Positions 39,831 to 48,157 of a stretch of DNA of 64,000 nt are shown here, piece by piece. Numbering within the stretch: the stretch's first letter is position 1; each line of letters opens with the position of its first letter. The translations under genes were made by a program, and so were the position numbers. Origin of the DNA: Desulfuromonadaceae bacterium (GTDB lineage Bacteria; Desulfobacterota; Desulfuromonadia; Desulfuromonadales; JAHYIW01); contig JAHYIW010000012.1 of assembly GCA_019429445.1 (NCBI GenBank), positions 38,359 through 102,358 on the forward strand, read 5' to 3'. The notes beneath the pieces were generated by a model that did no database searches, had not been told where the DNA came from, and saw only the letters and a program-made list of their open reading frames with translations.

Positions 39831-41351
39831 TTGCGTCAGTTTCTGTTCGCCTCAGTCTTTTGGTGTGTGTTTTGCGTGAGCGCGCATGCAGCAGAAGTTT
39901 CTTCGTCGCTGCCCTTGGGCAGCTGGGTTTATTCCGCCCTCGACCGGTTGGCTGCGTCCGGAGTGGTGCAATCAGCATTGTCCGGAAATACGCCGTACAC
40001 CCGCTCCGAGGCGGCGCGTCTGGTTGTCGAGGCAGAGCAGAACCTGCTCTCCGAGCGGGGTGCTTCACCCCTCAACCGGAAACTTCTCAGGCGCTTGAAA
40101 AATGAGTTTGCCAGTGATATTCCGGCCACTTCTTCCTCTGCCGCAAAGAGCTATATTCAGCCCATCACCCGCGTTACCCTGGGTTATGATTATCGTGACG
40201 GACAACCGACGACAATTCCGCGAACCAATGCGCGACAGTTTGCACTCGATTATAACAATCAGGGCAGGGATTATTCAGAAAGCCATAACGTTGAGCTGGG
40301 CTGGACATCAAAGCTGCGTTTTTCTGACTGGCTGCTGGTCAGTTGGCAGCCGTCGCTGAGCTATCTGGAAAATAATTACACCCAGGCGGAGAGTCACTTC
40401 GAGACGCGTCACAGTAAACTGGCGCTGCAACTTTTTGCATTTGAACTCTCAGTTGGTCGACAATCACTCTGGTGGGGACGTGGCAGGCACGGTTCGCTGG
40501 TTCTGAGCAACAATGCAAAGCCGCTGGACCTGCTGCGGATAACCAATCCGTCACCGCTCATATTGCCGGGGTTTTTGCGTTTTTTAGGGCCGCTGCGTTT
40601 GGACCTTTTCTGGAGTCGTCTGGAAGAAGCGCGCACGGTTGCCGAGCCCTACTTTGCCGGAATGCGCATCGATGTCAAGCCGTTTCCCTGGTTCGAGCTG
40701 GGTTTGTCGCGCTGTGTCATCTTTGGCGGCAAAGGGCGACCGGATGTTGATACCAGTGAGTTTGTCACCATTTTAGGGGGGAAAAATCTGCACGGTGGTG
40801 AAGACACCAGCAACTCGCTGGCCGCTGTTGATTTTAGTCTTTATCTGCCCTTTCTCTGGAACACGGTGTTGTACGGTGAAGTCGGCGGTGAAGATGAAGC
40901 GGGGCACTGGATCGCCAAAAATGCCTATATTGGCGGGCTTTACCTGCCGGTGATTGAACCGAGTGAAGCTGTTTCATTGCGACTGGAGTATGCTGACCTT
41001 TCAAGCCCGGTCTGGTATCGCCACTCCCTTTACCGGTCGGGATATACCTATAATGGAAAGATCCTTGGCCATCACGTCGGTGGCGGGGCCAAAGACTGGT
41101 ATATTGCACTTGATTGGTGGCTGGCTGACAGTGTACAAATGATTTTGGGGTGTGATTGGGAAAAACGTGGTTTTGATCAAGCTGTTTTCGAAAAGCACCG
41201 GCAGCCGTTTGTGGCTGTCGACTGGATGGTCGCGCCTGACTGGCAACTTAACGCCCGCTACGCAAACGATTCTATCGAGAATGTGGGCTATGTTGCAGGT
41301 GTCGAACGAACAGATCATGCCGCGAGCTTCACTATAACGCGTATCTGGTGA
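39831..41351 (+). CDS. Capsule assembly Wzi family outer-membrane protein (first paralogue)
   Basis: The predicted 506-residue protein has a signal peptide (RQFLFASVFWCVFCVSAHA) and then the Wzi family pattern: SWVYSALDRLAASG and PYTRSEAARLVVEA at the N-terminus, GRQSLWWGRGRHGSLVLSNN in the middle, and many alternating beta-strand segments expected for an outer-membrane barrel. Wzi anchors capsule at the surface. I propose the TTG start at 39831, because GGAGGT lies at 39817-39822; the TTG at 39798 has no such site. A close relative is encoded at 50029-51609. The gene is separated from the rest of the export genes by palindromic elements. Confidence 0.85.
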   Translation: MRQFLFASVFWCVFCVSAHAAEVSSSLPLGSWVYSALDRLAASGVVQSALSGNTPYTRSEAARLVVEAEQNLLSERGASPLNRKLLRRLKNEFASDIPATSSSAAKSYIQPITRVTLGYDYRDGQPTTIPRTNARQFALDYNNQGRDYSESHNVELGWTSKLRFSDWLLVSWQPSLSYLENNYTQAESHFETRHSKLALQLFAFELSVGRQSLWWGRGRHGSLVLSNNAKPLDLLRITNPSPLILPGFLRFLGPLRLDLFWSRLEEARTVAEPYFAGMRIDVKPFPWFELGLSRCVIFGGKGRPDVDTSEFVTILGGKNLHGGEDTSNSLAAVDFSLYLPFLWNTVLYGEVGGEDEAGHWIAKNAYIGGLYLPVIEPSEAVSLRLEYADLSSPVWYRHSLYRSGYTYNGKILGHHVGGGAKDWYIALDWWLADSVQMILGCDWEKRGFDQAVFEKHRQPFVAVDWMVAPDWQLNARYANDSIENVGYVAGVERTDHAASFTITRIW

Positions 41352-41518
41352 CTAGTACCCTGTAACCCATAGGATTTCGAGGGATTGCGCAGGGCTTTGA
41401 CGTGTCAGCAAGGCGCGATTTCTGTTGCCTAGCCGTAGCTAAACAGCTGAAATCGGAACGTAGCTGACGCGGCAAAGAACAAGCAAGATGCGAAAGATTA
41501 TGGGTTACAGGGTACTAG
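41352..41518. repeat. Palindromic element with 20-bp terminal inverted repeats
   Basis: The ends CTAGTACCCTGTAACCCATA (41352-41371) and TATGGGTTACAGGGTACTAG (41499-41518) are perfect inverted repeats of 20 bases. The interior also folds on itself (GTCAGC/GCTGAC, GATTTCTG/CTGAAATC, with TAGCCGTAGCTA in the middle). The 167-bp unit starts at the base following the stop codon of the Wzi gene. It has no ORF of note, so it is a non-autonomous or structural element. Confidence 0.9.
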
Positions 41519-41675
41519 GAGCCTGTCCGAGAATGAATGATCGGCTGCAAACCCAGCTTGGCTCATATTTCAGCTCCTTTTTGCCCCATAGCTACGGCTA
41601 TGAGGCTGCAAATGAGCTAAAATCTGCTCTCAAACTTTTGGATTTTCGCTGCGGCCCTTATTCTCGGACAGGCTC
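41519..41675. repeat. Second palindromic element with 16-bp terminal inverted repeats
   Basis: GAGCCTGTCCGAGAAT at 41519-41534 and ATTCTCGGACAGGCTC at 41660-41675 are perfect inverted repeats. The interior contains the palindrome CATAGCTACGGCTATG. It abuts the preceding element with no gap, and its central GCTACGGCTA resembles the reverse of the centre of the first element, although the ends are unrelated. Confidence 0.9.
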
Positions 41676-41734
41676 TTGGTGGAAAATCGCAATACTGCTT
41701 TATATAACTTTGCCGGACAGGGGAACCGTTTGTA

Positions 41735-44437
41735 ATGCGACGTAAAATTCTAGTATTAATAGTGCTCTTTATGGCCTTTACGCGTCTGCCATTGTGTGCT
41801 GAACTTTTGTCAGACGACCAGATGACAGGGTTCAACCGTGACCAGACGACAGGGTTCAACCGTGACCAGACGACAGGGCAATCGGGCGTTATGGCCACCC
41901 CTGAAAAACAGGGTGAGATTAAACAGCAATCACCTGCTTTGGCACCTGAACGTGTGCCTGAATCTAGCGCCGAGCGATTTTTTTCGACTCCGCATCTGCC
42001 GCTGGGGGAATTTATAGGTGGTGAATCTCGCACAAAGGAGATCAATCGTTCTGACATTGAAGACCCATTGACCCAACTGCTATCCCTTGAGGGGGGCGTG
42101 ATTGCCGCACAGAAAATGCGTTTGTTCAAAAAACTTGATAAAGAAGATCAGCGACGTTATTTGCTGACTCTTCCCCTACGTGAGCGCCAGACATTCCTTG
42201 AATCGCTGGGAGACAAAGGTGTCTGGTTTGACGCGGATTTAAGTAATACCAAATCTAAACAACCTCTTGTGCAATTTGGCTACGATTTTTTTACCAGGTC
42301 CGGACAAGTCCTCTCTGAAGCATCGGGGCTGGTTGGCCCTGATTACATCGTTGGTCCTGGCGATGGTTTGAATATCGACATCTGGGGGAGTTTGAACGGG
42401 AATTTTCGTGTCGAGGTGGCCCGCAACGGGGAAATCGTTTTGCCGAAGATCGGCGCGATTCAGCTTTGGGGGCAGTCTTTTGCACAAATCCGTGAAACGA
42501 TCCGCAAGCAGATCGCCAAATATTATTCCGGCTTTGAATTGAATGTCAGTCTCGGTGCCCTGCGGTCGATTCAGGTCTATGTTGTCGGCGAGGTCAATCA
42601 GCCCGGAACCTATACCGTAAATGCCCTGTCGACCGTACTGAATGTGCTTCACGCGGCGGGCGGGCCAACCAAAAAAGGGACCTTGCGCAACCTTCGCCTG
42701 ATGCGCACCGGTGAAACCGTTTCCGCTGTCGACCTTTATGATTTTTTCCTGACCGGCGACCGCAGTCACGATGTCAGACTGCAATCCGGGGATACGGTTT
42801 TTGTTCCGGTTGCGGTGTCTCAGGTGGGGATCAGTGGCGAGGTTCGTCGCCCGGCTATCTATGAACTGATCGCTGGAGAAAACCTGACAACGTTGCTGGA
42901 AATGGCGGGCGGAGTGACCGCCATGGCGGTCACCGATCATGTCCAGATTGAACGCGTCGATGGTGCGCAGGGCAAAGTCATCCTCGATTACAACCTGGAT
43001 CTCAAGGCAAAAACAACGACCGACAGTCTCAACGTGCCATTGGCAGATCGTGATCTTGTCAGGGTTGCGGCCCTTCCCGCCTTTGCGACCCGTTACGTCC
43101 GGCTCAGCGGATATGTCAATCGTCCGGGGCGATTTGAATGGGTTCCCGGCATGCGGGTTGCCGACCTGCTGACGAAAGACAATCTGCTCCCCGGTTATTT
43201 TACCGAAATGGCCGAAATCCTGCGCATTCAGCCGCCCTATTATCGCCCTGAAAAAATCACCTTCAATCCGGAGATGGCGGCAGGCGGGAATCTCGAGAAC
43301 AACCATCGTTTGCATGAATTTGATGAAGTCCACATTTTCTCCCGCAAACAAATGGAGGAGTTAGCCACGGTTAATATTTTGGGCGCGGTGAATAATCCGG
43401 GGGAATATCAGCTCTACGCGAGCATGACCGTTCGCGATCTGATCATGCAGGCGGGGAATGTCAGGAACTTTGCCTATTTACCTCAGGCGGAACTGTGCCG
43501 TTTCACCCCGGTCGGCAAAGAAACACGCACCGAACGTGTTCTGATCGATCTGGACCGGGCGTTACAAGGGGATGCCGACAACAATCTTGCGTTGCAGGCT
43601 GAAGATCATCTTTTCGTTCGTTCAGTCCCCGGTTATAACGAACGACTCACGGTCACTGTTGGTGGAGAAGTCCTCTTTCCCGGAACTTACGCGATCAACA
43701 GACAGGAAACATTGAGCGATCTCTTGCAGCGGGCCGGAGGGTACACCGGTGAGGCCTATCTGCGTGGCGCCACCCTGTCCAGAGAATCAGTGAAAGCTTT
43801 GCAAAAAGCCAATGTCGAAAAACTGATTGCCGAACAGGAAAAAGTGATGGCCCAGATGTCGTATGAGATCGCCGCGGGAGCGGTCAGTGCCGAAGAACTC
43901 GCCTCGGCAAAAGCCCTGCTTGAAAACCGGAAAACGATGATCGATAAGTTGCGCAATATGCCGGTTTCCGGGCGCATCGTGGCAAACTTTCTGCCGCTGG
44001 AAGAACTGGCCGGGAGCACTATGGATATTCCCCTGATGACGGGAGATGAGGTTGTTATCCCGAAAAATCCGGCATCGGTCGCGGTTTTGGGTGAGGTTTA
44101 CAACCCGGTTTCGCTGATCTGTCGACCAGGGCAGACCGTTGCCTATTATCTTGATCGGGTCGGGGGGATAAAAGAAACGGCCAACGAAGAGGCGATGTTC
44201 ATCGTCCGAGCGGATGGAACGGTTTTAAGCAATAAACAGGCAGGGCTCGGGGTCCGCTGGAATGGCGATCGGTTCCGCTGGGAATTTGGCGGGTTTTACA
44301 CGACAGTGCTCTACCCCGGTGACACCATTTTTGTCCCCGAGGAAATCGAAAAAATGGCGGTCATGCGCAATGTCAAGGATATCTCGACAATTTTCTATCA
44401 AATGGCCCTCGGCGCGGCGGCCATTGCCTCGTTCTGA
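41735..44437 (+). CDS. Multi-SLBB polysaccharide export protein (Wza-like, large form)
   Basis: The 900-residue protein starts with a signal peptide (ILVLIVLFMAFTRLPLCA) and a variable linker containing a small tandem repeat. The polysaccharide export domain is at about residues 200-280 (LVGPDYIVGPGDGLNIDIWG, FRVEVARNGEIVLPKIG). Five or six SLBB domains follow (IQVYVVGEVNQPGTYTVNAL, VGISGEVRRPAIYEL, VNILGAVNNPGEYQLYAS, LTVTVGGEVLFPGTYAI, VAVLGEVYNPVSLI). It probably forms the periplasmic and outer-membrane conduit for polysaccharide export. It precedes a coupled MNT/HEPN pair and wzz. No Wzc-type tyrosine kinase is seen in the window. Confidence 0.92.
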   Translation: MRRKILVLIVLFMAFTRLPLCAELLSDDQMTGFNRDQTTGFNRDQTTGQSGVMATPEKQGEIKQQSPALAPERVPESSAERFFSTPHLPLGEFIGGESRTKEINRSDIEDPLTQLLSLEGGVIAAQKMRLFKKLDKEDQRRYLLTLPLRERQTFLESLGDKGVWFDADLSNTKSKQPLVQFGYDFFTRSGQVLSEASGLVGPDYIVGPGDGLNIDIWGSLNGNFRVEVARNGEIVLPKIGAIQLWGQSFAQIRETIRKQIAKYYSGFELNVSLGALRSIQVYVVGEVNQPGTYTVNALSTVLNVLHAAGGPTKKGTLRNLRLMRTGETVSAVDLYDFFLTGDRSHDVRLQSGDTVFVPVAVSQVGISGEVRRPAIYELIAGENLTTLLEMAGGVTAMAVTDHVQIERVDGAQGKVILDYNLDLKAKTTTDSLNVPLADRDLVRVAALPAFATRYVRLSGYVNRPGRFEWVPGMRVADLLTKDNLLPGYFTEMAEILRIQPPYYRPEKITFNPEMAAGGNLENNHRLHEFDEVHIFSRKQMEELATVNILGAVNNPGEYQLYASMTVRDLIMQAGNVRNFAYLPQAELCRFTPVGKETRTERVLIDLDRALQGDADNNLALQAEDHLFVRSVPGYNERLTVTVGGEVLFPGTYAINRQETLSDLLQRAGGYTGEAYLRGATLSRESVKALQKANVEKLIAEQEKVMAQMSYEIAAGAVSAEELASAKALLENRKTMIDKLRNMPVSGRIVANFLPLEELAGSTMDIPLMTGDEVVIPKNPASVAVLGEVYNPVSLICRPGQTVAYYLDRVGGIKETANEEAMFIVRADGTVLSNKQAGLGVRWNGDRFRWEFGGFYTTVLYPGDTIFVPEEIEKMAVMRNVKDISTIFYQMALGAAAIASF
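41816..41878 (+). repeat. 24-bp tandem repeat inside the SLBB gene
   Basis: Two full 24-bp units (41816-41839, 41840-41863) and a partial third (41864-41878) encode the repeated residues DQTTGFNR just after the signal peptide of the export protein. One base differs between units 1 and 2. The period is a multiple of three, so copy-number change would keep the frame. Confidence 0.92.
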
Positions 44438-44495
44438 TTTACGCCGCGTGACCATGGAATGATCTTGATACGATCGAATGGATTCCTGAACATTT

Positions 44496-44912
44496 ATGGA
44501 CCCGCTACCCGCGCAATTAATAAACAGCATGGTTGAGACGCTCCGCCTGGCTGTTCCCGACTGTATCGCGATTTATCGTTTTGGTTCCTTTGGAACGGAT
44601 GATCAGCGCCTGGACAGTGATATTGACCTGGCGTTGTTGCCGGAGTCGCCCCTTGACTCGTTGCGGCGTTGGGAAATCGCTCAACAGCTGGCGAATCTGG
44701 CGCGAAAAAATGTTGATCTGGTCGACCTGTGGCAGGCATCAACCGTTTTGCGCATGCAGGTGGTGGCGACAGGTGAACGTCTTTATTGTGCCAATCGTGA
44801 CGCTGCCGGGCGCTTCGAAGATCATGTTTTTTCCAGTTATGCCCGTCTGAACGAAGAGCGGCAGCTGATTATTGATGACGCGCGACAGCGAGGAAGCGTC
44901 TATGGCAAATAA
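44496..44912 (+). CDS. MNT-type nucleotidyltransferase antitoxin (MntA-like), first pair
   Basis: The 138-residue protein has the minimal nucleotidyltransferase motif GSFG...SDIDL, with G30-S31 and the catalytic Asp pair D42/D44, and a downstream third acidic segment (KNVDLVDLWQA). In MntA/HepT modules the antitoxin AMPylates the HEPN toxin. Its end overlaps the start of the HEPN gene by 11 bases, the usual arrangement. It lies inside the capsule operon, 58 bases after the SLBB gene. Confidence 0.9.
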   Translation: MDPLPAQLINSMVETLRLAVPDCIAIYRFGSFGTDDQRLDSDIDLALLPESPLDSLRRWEIAQQLANLARKNVDLVDLWQASTVLRMQVVATGERLYCANRDAAGRFEDHVFSSYARLNEERQLIIDDARQRGSVYGK

Positions 44913-45327
44913 TGATGTTCTGTTGAACAAGGTCACGATCATCGAACGTTGTCTGGCCCGTGTCGAAACCGAGTACCGTGGCCATGAGGCTGAACTTGAA
45001 AGTAATTTTACCCGTCAGGACTCGATCATCCTCAATCTGCAACGTGCCTGTGAAGCTTCGATCGACCTCGCGATGCATCTGGTACGCGTGCGTAAACTGG
45101 GGATTCCACAGGAGTCCCGTGATGCCTTTGATTTTCTTTTCGAGGCAGGCATGGTTGATGCGTCGTTGAAAGACCGACTCAAGGCGATGGTCGGTTTTCG
45201 CAATATTGCAGTGCATGATTATCGCAAGCTGAACCTTGCGGTGGTGCGCAGTATTGTTGAAACGCGGTTAGGTGATTTTCGTGAGTTTGCGCAGTCTGTT
45301 CTCCAGTCGCAGGTTGATGAGGCATGA
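44902..45327 (+). CDS. HEPN-family toxin (HepT-like, DUF86), first pair
   Basis: The 141-residue all-helical protein has the HEPN RNase motif Rx4HxY as R100, H105 and Y107 in FRNIAVHDYR. HepT toxins of this family are RNases or tRNA-targeting enzymes held in check by AMPylation by the paired MNT protein. I chose the ATG at 44902 with GAGGAAG upstream; the ORF opens at 44872. Its last bases overlap the start of the wzz-like gene (ATGATGG), so toxin and chain-length regulator are translationally coupled, which is unusual. Confidence 0.9.
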   Translation: MANNDVLLNKVTIIERCLARVETEYRGHEAELESNFTRQDSIILNLQRACEASIDLAMHLVRVRKLGIPQESRDAFDFLFEAGMVDASLKDRLKAMVGFRNIAVHDYRKLNLAVVRSIVETRLGDFREFAQSVLQSQVDEA

Positions 45328-46568
45328 TGGATAATATGGATAATAATCAGCAAAAAGAGACAACCGTTCAGGATTCGTACGTCGCAGATGACGAGATCAA
45401 CCTGCTCGAATATCTGCTGGTGCTGGCTAAAAACTGGCGCACGATTGTTGCGGTTTGTGGGGTGACCTTTGTGCTGGCGTGCGGTGTCACCCTCCTGATG
45501 CCGAATATCTACACCGCCACCACCCGTATCATGCCGCCCAGTGAGAGTAAGGGGGGGCTGGCGTCGATGCTCGGCGGGATGAGTGACCTGGCTGCATTGG
45601 CCGGCGTTTCAGCAGGCGGGGGTTCGGGCGATCTCTATGTCGCGATGCTCAAGAGCCGCTCGGTTTCCGACGCTATCATCGACCGCTTTGACTTGATGAA
45701 CGTCTATGAGCAGGATTACCGGGTGAAGATGTATGTGAAACTGAGCAAATTGGTCGATGTCTCCCTTGGCAAGAAGGACGGGATGATCGCTGTCAGTGTC
45801 GAGGACGAAAAGCCCGAGCGCGCCGCAGATATCGCCAATGCCTTTGTTGAGGAACTGCAGAAACTCAACTTGCAGCTCAACCTGAACAGCGCCGGACGGC
45901 AGCGCGTTTTTCTTGAACAACGGTTGAAGCTGGTCAAGGCGGAACTGGTCAAGGCGGAAGAGGCGCTACGCGATTTCCAGATCGCGAACAAGGCGATCAA
46001 GATCGATGCCCAGGCGACAGCGACGATTGAAGCGTTCGGCAGGATCAAGGGGGAGATTGCCAGCAAGGAAGTTGAGCTGGGGGTCGCCCAGTCGTTTCAG
46101 ACCGAGCAGAATTTCGAGGTCAAGGCGCTGCGTGAATCGATAGCCGCACTTAAAGAGCAGCTGCGGCGGCTGGAACAGTCGCCGGATGGCAAGAAAGTTT
46201 CCGGTGATGTCTTTATTGCCACCGCCGATGTGCCGGAAATCGGCTTGCAGTATGCCCGTCTGCTGCGTGATTTCAAAATTCAGGAAACCCTTTTCGAGCT
46301 GCTGACCAGGCAGTATGAAATGGCCAAGATTGAGGAGTCAAAGAACACCTCGACAATACAGGTTCTCGACCAGGCCGTCCCCCCGGATCGCAAGAGCAAG
46401 CCGAAACGTGCATTGATGGTGTTAGCAGTGACCTTTGTCGCTGGTTTCATGGCGGTACTCTTTGCTTTTATCCGCGAGTATGGGGGACGGATGTCAGCTG
46501 ATGATCGCATGCTCTGGGATGAGATTAAAGGTCGATTGTCTTTACGCAGGGCCGGGAAGAAGCAATAG
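45324..46568 (+). CDS. Wzz/GNVR-type polysaccharide chain-length determinant
   Basis: The 414-residue inner-membrane protein has an N-terminal membrane segment at about residues 38-60 (IVAVCGVTFVLACGVTLLM), a large coiled-coil periplasmic region (LEQRLKLVKAELVKAEEALRDFQ, LRESIAALKEQLRRLE), a GNVR-like segment and a C-terminal membrane segment (MVLAVTFVAGFMAVLFAFI). It sets the chain length of exported polysaccharide together with the SLBB protein. It lacks a tyrosine kinase domain. Translation is probably coupled to the preceding HEPN gene. Confidence 0.92.
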   Translation: MMDNMDNNQQKETTVQDSYVADDEINLLEYLLVLAKNWRTIVAVCGVTFVLACGVTLLMPNIYTATTRIMPPSESKGGLASMLGGMSDLAALAGVSAGGGSGDLYVAMLKSRSVSDAIIDRFDLMNVYEQDYRVKMYVKLSKLVDVSLGKKDGMIAVSVEDEKPERAADIANAFVEELQKLNLQLNLNSAGRQRVFLEQRLKLVKAELVKAEEALRDFQIANKAIKIDAQATATIEAFGRIKGEIASKEVELGVAQSFQTEQNFEVKALRESIAALKEQLRRLEQSPDGKKVSGDVFIATADVPEIGLQYARLLRDFKIQETLFELLTRQYEMAKIEESKNTSTIQVLDQAVPPDRKSKPKRALMVLAVTFVAGFMAVLFAFIREYGGRMSADDRMLWDEIKGRLSLRRAGKKQ

Positions 46569-46582
46569 GCCGGGACTTGTTT

Positions 46583-46680
46583 TAGCCGCAGATAAGGTCT
46601 GATAAAAGCGGATAAAACCCAAGATCTGGGTTTGGTTTGAGGCTTTAACTATCAGATTGAATCAGATTGAATCCGCGGCA
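46583..46680. repeat. Degenerate copy of the capsule-locus palindromic repeat
   Basis: The region starts TAGCCGCAGATAAGG and contains GATAAAAGCGGATAAAA and ends ATCCGCGGCA. These are related to the reverse complement of the element at 47553-47665 but the ends are only partly inverted repeats. A short direct repeat, ATCAGATTGA, is inside. No gene is visible. Confidence 0.5.
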
Positions 46681-46756
46681 GAAAAAGATCTTCAGGCCTC
46701 CTGGCAACAGACAAGGGGGAAATGGGTATTTTCGCGGCTGACAGGGCGTGCGTCGC

Positions 46757-47125
46757 ATGATGAACGAATACAAGAGAATTTACGGCCAGGTTCGTGACTT
46801 TACGCCAAGTGAACTGCGGGAAACCTTCGCCGCCATCCCCTTGATTCAGCTGGCGGTCCTTTTTGGATCACGGGCCCAGGGCAGGGTGCCCGCTGGTGCC
46901 AAAAGCGATTACGACTTTGCCGTGCTGCTGGACAAAAGCGCGCCCGCCGATTGGGGACATCTGGCCAAAGCCCGCGTCGAACTGGGGCAGGCACTACGAT
47001 TGGCCGACTGCGATTTTGACCTGGTCGATCTGGAGGTCGCGTCGCAGGCCATTAAAAAGAGTATCAAACAGCGCTACATTCTCATAAAAGGGACTGAAGA
47101 TGAGCTTTGCAGACTACTTGGCTAG
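46757..47125 (+). CDS. MNT-type nucleotidyltransferase antitoxin, second pair
   Basis: The 122-residue protein has the motif FGSRAQGRVPAGAKSDYDFAV with the Asp pair in DYD, and CDFDLVDLEVAS further on. It is distinct in sequence from the first MNT protein, so it belongs to another subgroup. The start is uncertain: ATG at 46757 has AGGG about 10 bases upstream, a GTG lies at 46748 and another ATG at 46760. It overlaps the following HEPN gene by 26 bases. Confidence 0.88.
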   Translation: MMNEYKRIYGQVRDFTPSELRETFAAIPLIQLAVLFGSRAQGRVPAGAKSDYDFAVLLDKSAPADWGHLAKARVELGQALRLADCDFDLVDLEVASQAIKKSIKQRYILIKGTEDELCRLLG

Positions 47126-47555
47126 TTCCAGACAGACTGCCGAGGCCGAAAAAGAGGTGCTCGACCAACTGCAGGAAAAGGTTATCCAGAGCGGTGCGCT
47201 CGACAAAATCGAGATTCGCGCCGCCAGGGCCTCCATGCAGATCCTGATCGAAAACGCCATTGGCAAAGCGCGCCGCATCCTGAAGCACTACAATTGCCCC
47301 CTGGTACCGTCCCGGGCTCGAGATGCCCTGGTCATCATGTTTGAAACCGGACTGCTGGACGATGCCCTGTACCAGAGCCTGATGGCGGCAGTCGGTTTTC
47401 GAAATGCCATGATTCACGACTACATGAATTTCGATGAGACGGTGCTGCTCGGAATCCTTCGTTCAGGGAAGTACCTCAAGGTCTACGAATTTCTCATGGA
47501 GGAGTCAACCTACAACACTGTGCAACTGAAGCGGGTGGAGAGTTATTCCTTTTAG
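47100..47555 (+). CDS. HEPN-family toxin (HepT-like), second pair
   Basis: The 151-residue protein has the RNase motif as R101, H106 and Y108 in FRNAMIHDY, preceded by ALDKIEIRAARASMQILIEN typical of the HepT fold. It is a different subgroup from the first HEPN protein. Its stop codon TAG forms the first three bases of a 113-bp inverted-repeat element, so the original C-terminus may have been changed by that element. Confidence 0.88.
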   Translation: MSFADYLASSRQTAEAEKEVLDQLQEKVIQSGALDKIEIRAARASMQILIENAIGKARRILKHYNCPLVPSRARDALVIMFETGLLDDALYQSLMAAVGFRNAMIHDYMNFDETVLLGILRSGKYLKVYEFLMEESTYNTVQLKRVESYSF

Positions 47556-47665
47556 CCGCTGATAAGTCAAAAGCAAACTAACAGCTTTTTTAGGTTAACC
47601 CGAGTCTTGATTCTGGTTTTAAGCTTTTGCCGTCATCCGCCCTTATCCGCTTTTATCAGCGGCTA
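47553..47665. repeat. 113-bp element with 13-bp terminal inverted repeats, copy A
   Basis: TAGCCGCTGATAA at 47553-47565 and TTATCAGCGGCTA at 47653-47665 are perfect inverted repeats. The interior shares long identical stretches (AGGTTAACCC, GAGTCTTGAT, TTTTGCCGTCATCCG) with the copy at 49735-49843. It overlaps the stop codon of the second HEPN gene. Confidence 0.88.
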
Positions 47666-47732
47666 AAAAAGAGTTTTTGTGTTTTTTGATTTTGCGTTAA
47701 CCTGGCAGCCTGAAAGACACGAAGGAGATCGA

Positions 47733-48035
47733 ATGAAAAAAGCATATCTTGAGGTTGTTCTGGAAGATATCAACAGTAAATTCGATCTGGTTCTCGAAGG
47801 GCATGAATTACTGCGCAGTGAAATTCGCGACCTTTCCCGCAAGACCGATGAACGCTTTGATCTGGTTGATTTCAAGATCGACACCCTGAATCAGAAGATC
47901 GATGCCGTTGCTGCCGATCTTAAGGCGACTGACATACGGTTGTCAGATAAAATCGATGGAGTCGCAACTGATCTCAAGGCCCATCGGGACGATACTGAAG
48001 CGCATCATGGGGTTTATCGGGTCAAAGAGAGCTGA
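47733..48035 (+). CDS. Small coiled-coil protein, family copy 1
   Basis: The 100-residue charged protein is predicted to be almost entirely coiled coil, with heptad-like repeats (FDLVDFKIDTLNQKIDAVAADL). It starts MKKAYLEVVLEDINSKFDLV and ends DTEAHHGVYRVKES. Close relatives lie at 51767 and 53458, and a remnant at 53250-53337, so it is a repeated family of this locus. The start at 47733 has AAGGAGATC upstream. The function is unknown; the pattern occurs next to MNT/HEPN genes here. Confidence 0.8.
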   Translation: MKKAYLEVVLEDINSKFDLVLEGHELLRSEIRDLSRKTDERFDLVDFKIDTLNQKIDAVAADLKATDIRLSDKIDGVATDLKAHRDDTEAHHGVYRVKES

Positions 48036-48157
48036 TGGTTAATTTTCGGGGTACGGAAGTTCCGGGAGGATATCCATCCTGAATCGTTGTGTCGACGCAA
48101 AGCTGTTGAATGTTTTTATCATCGTGATGTCAAGGGATTAAGTGAGACGGAGAAGGA

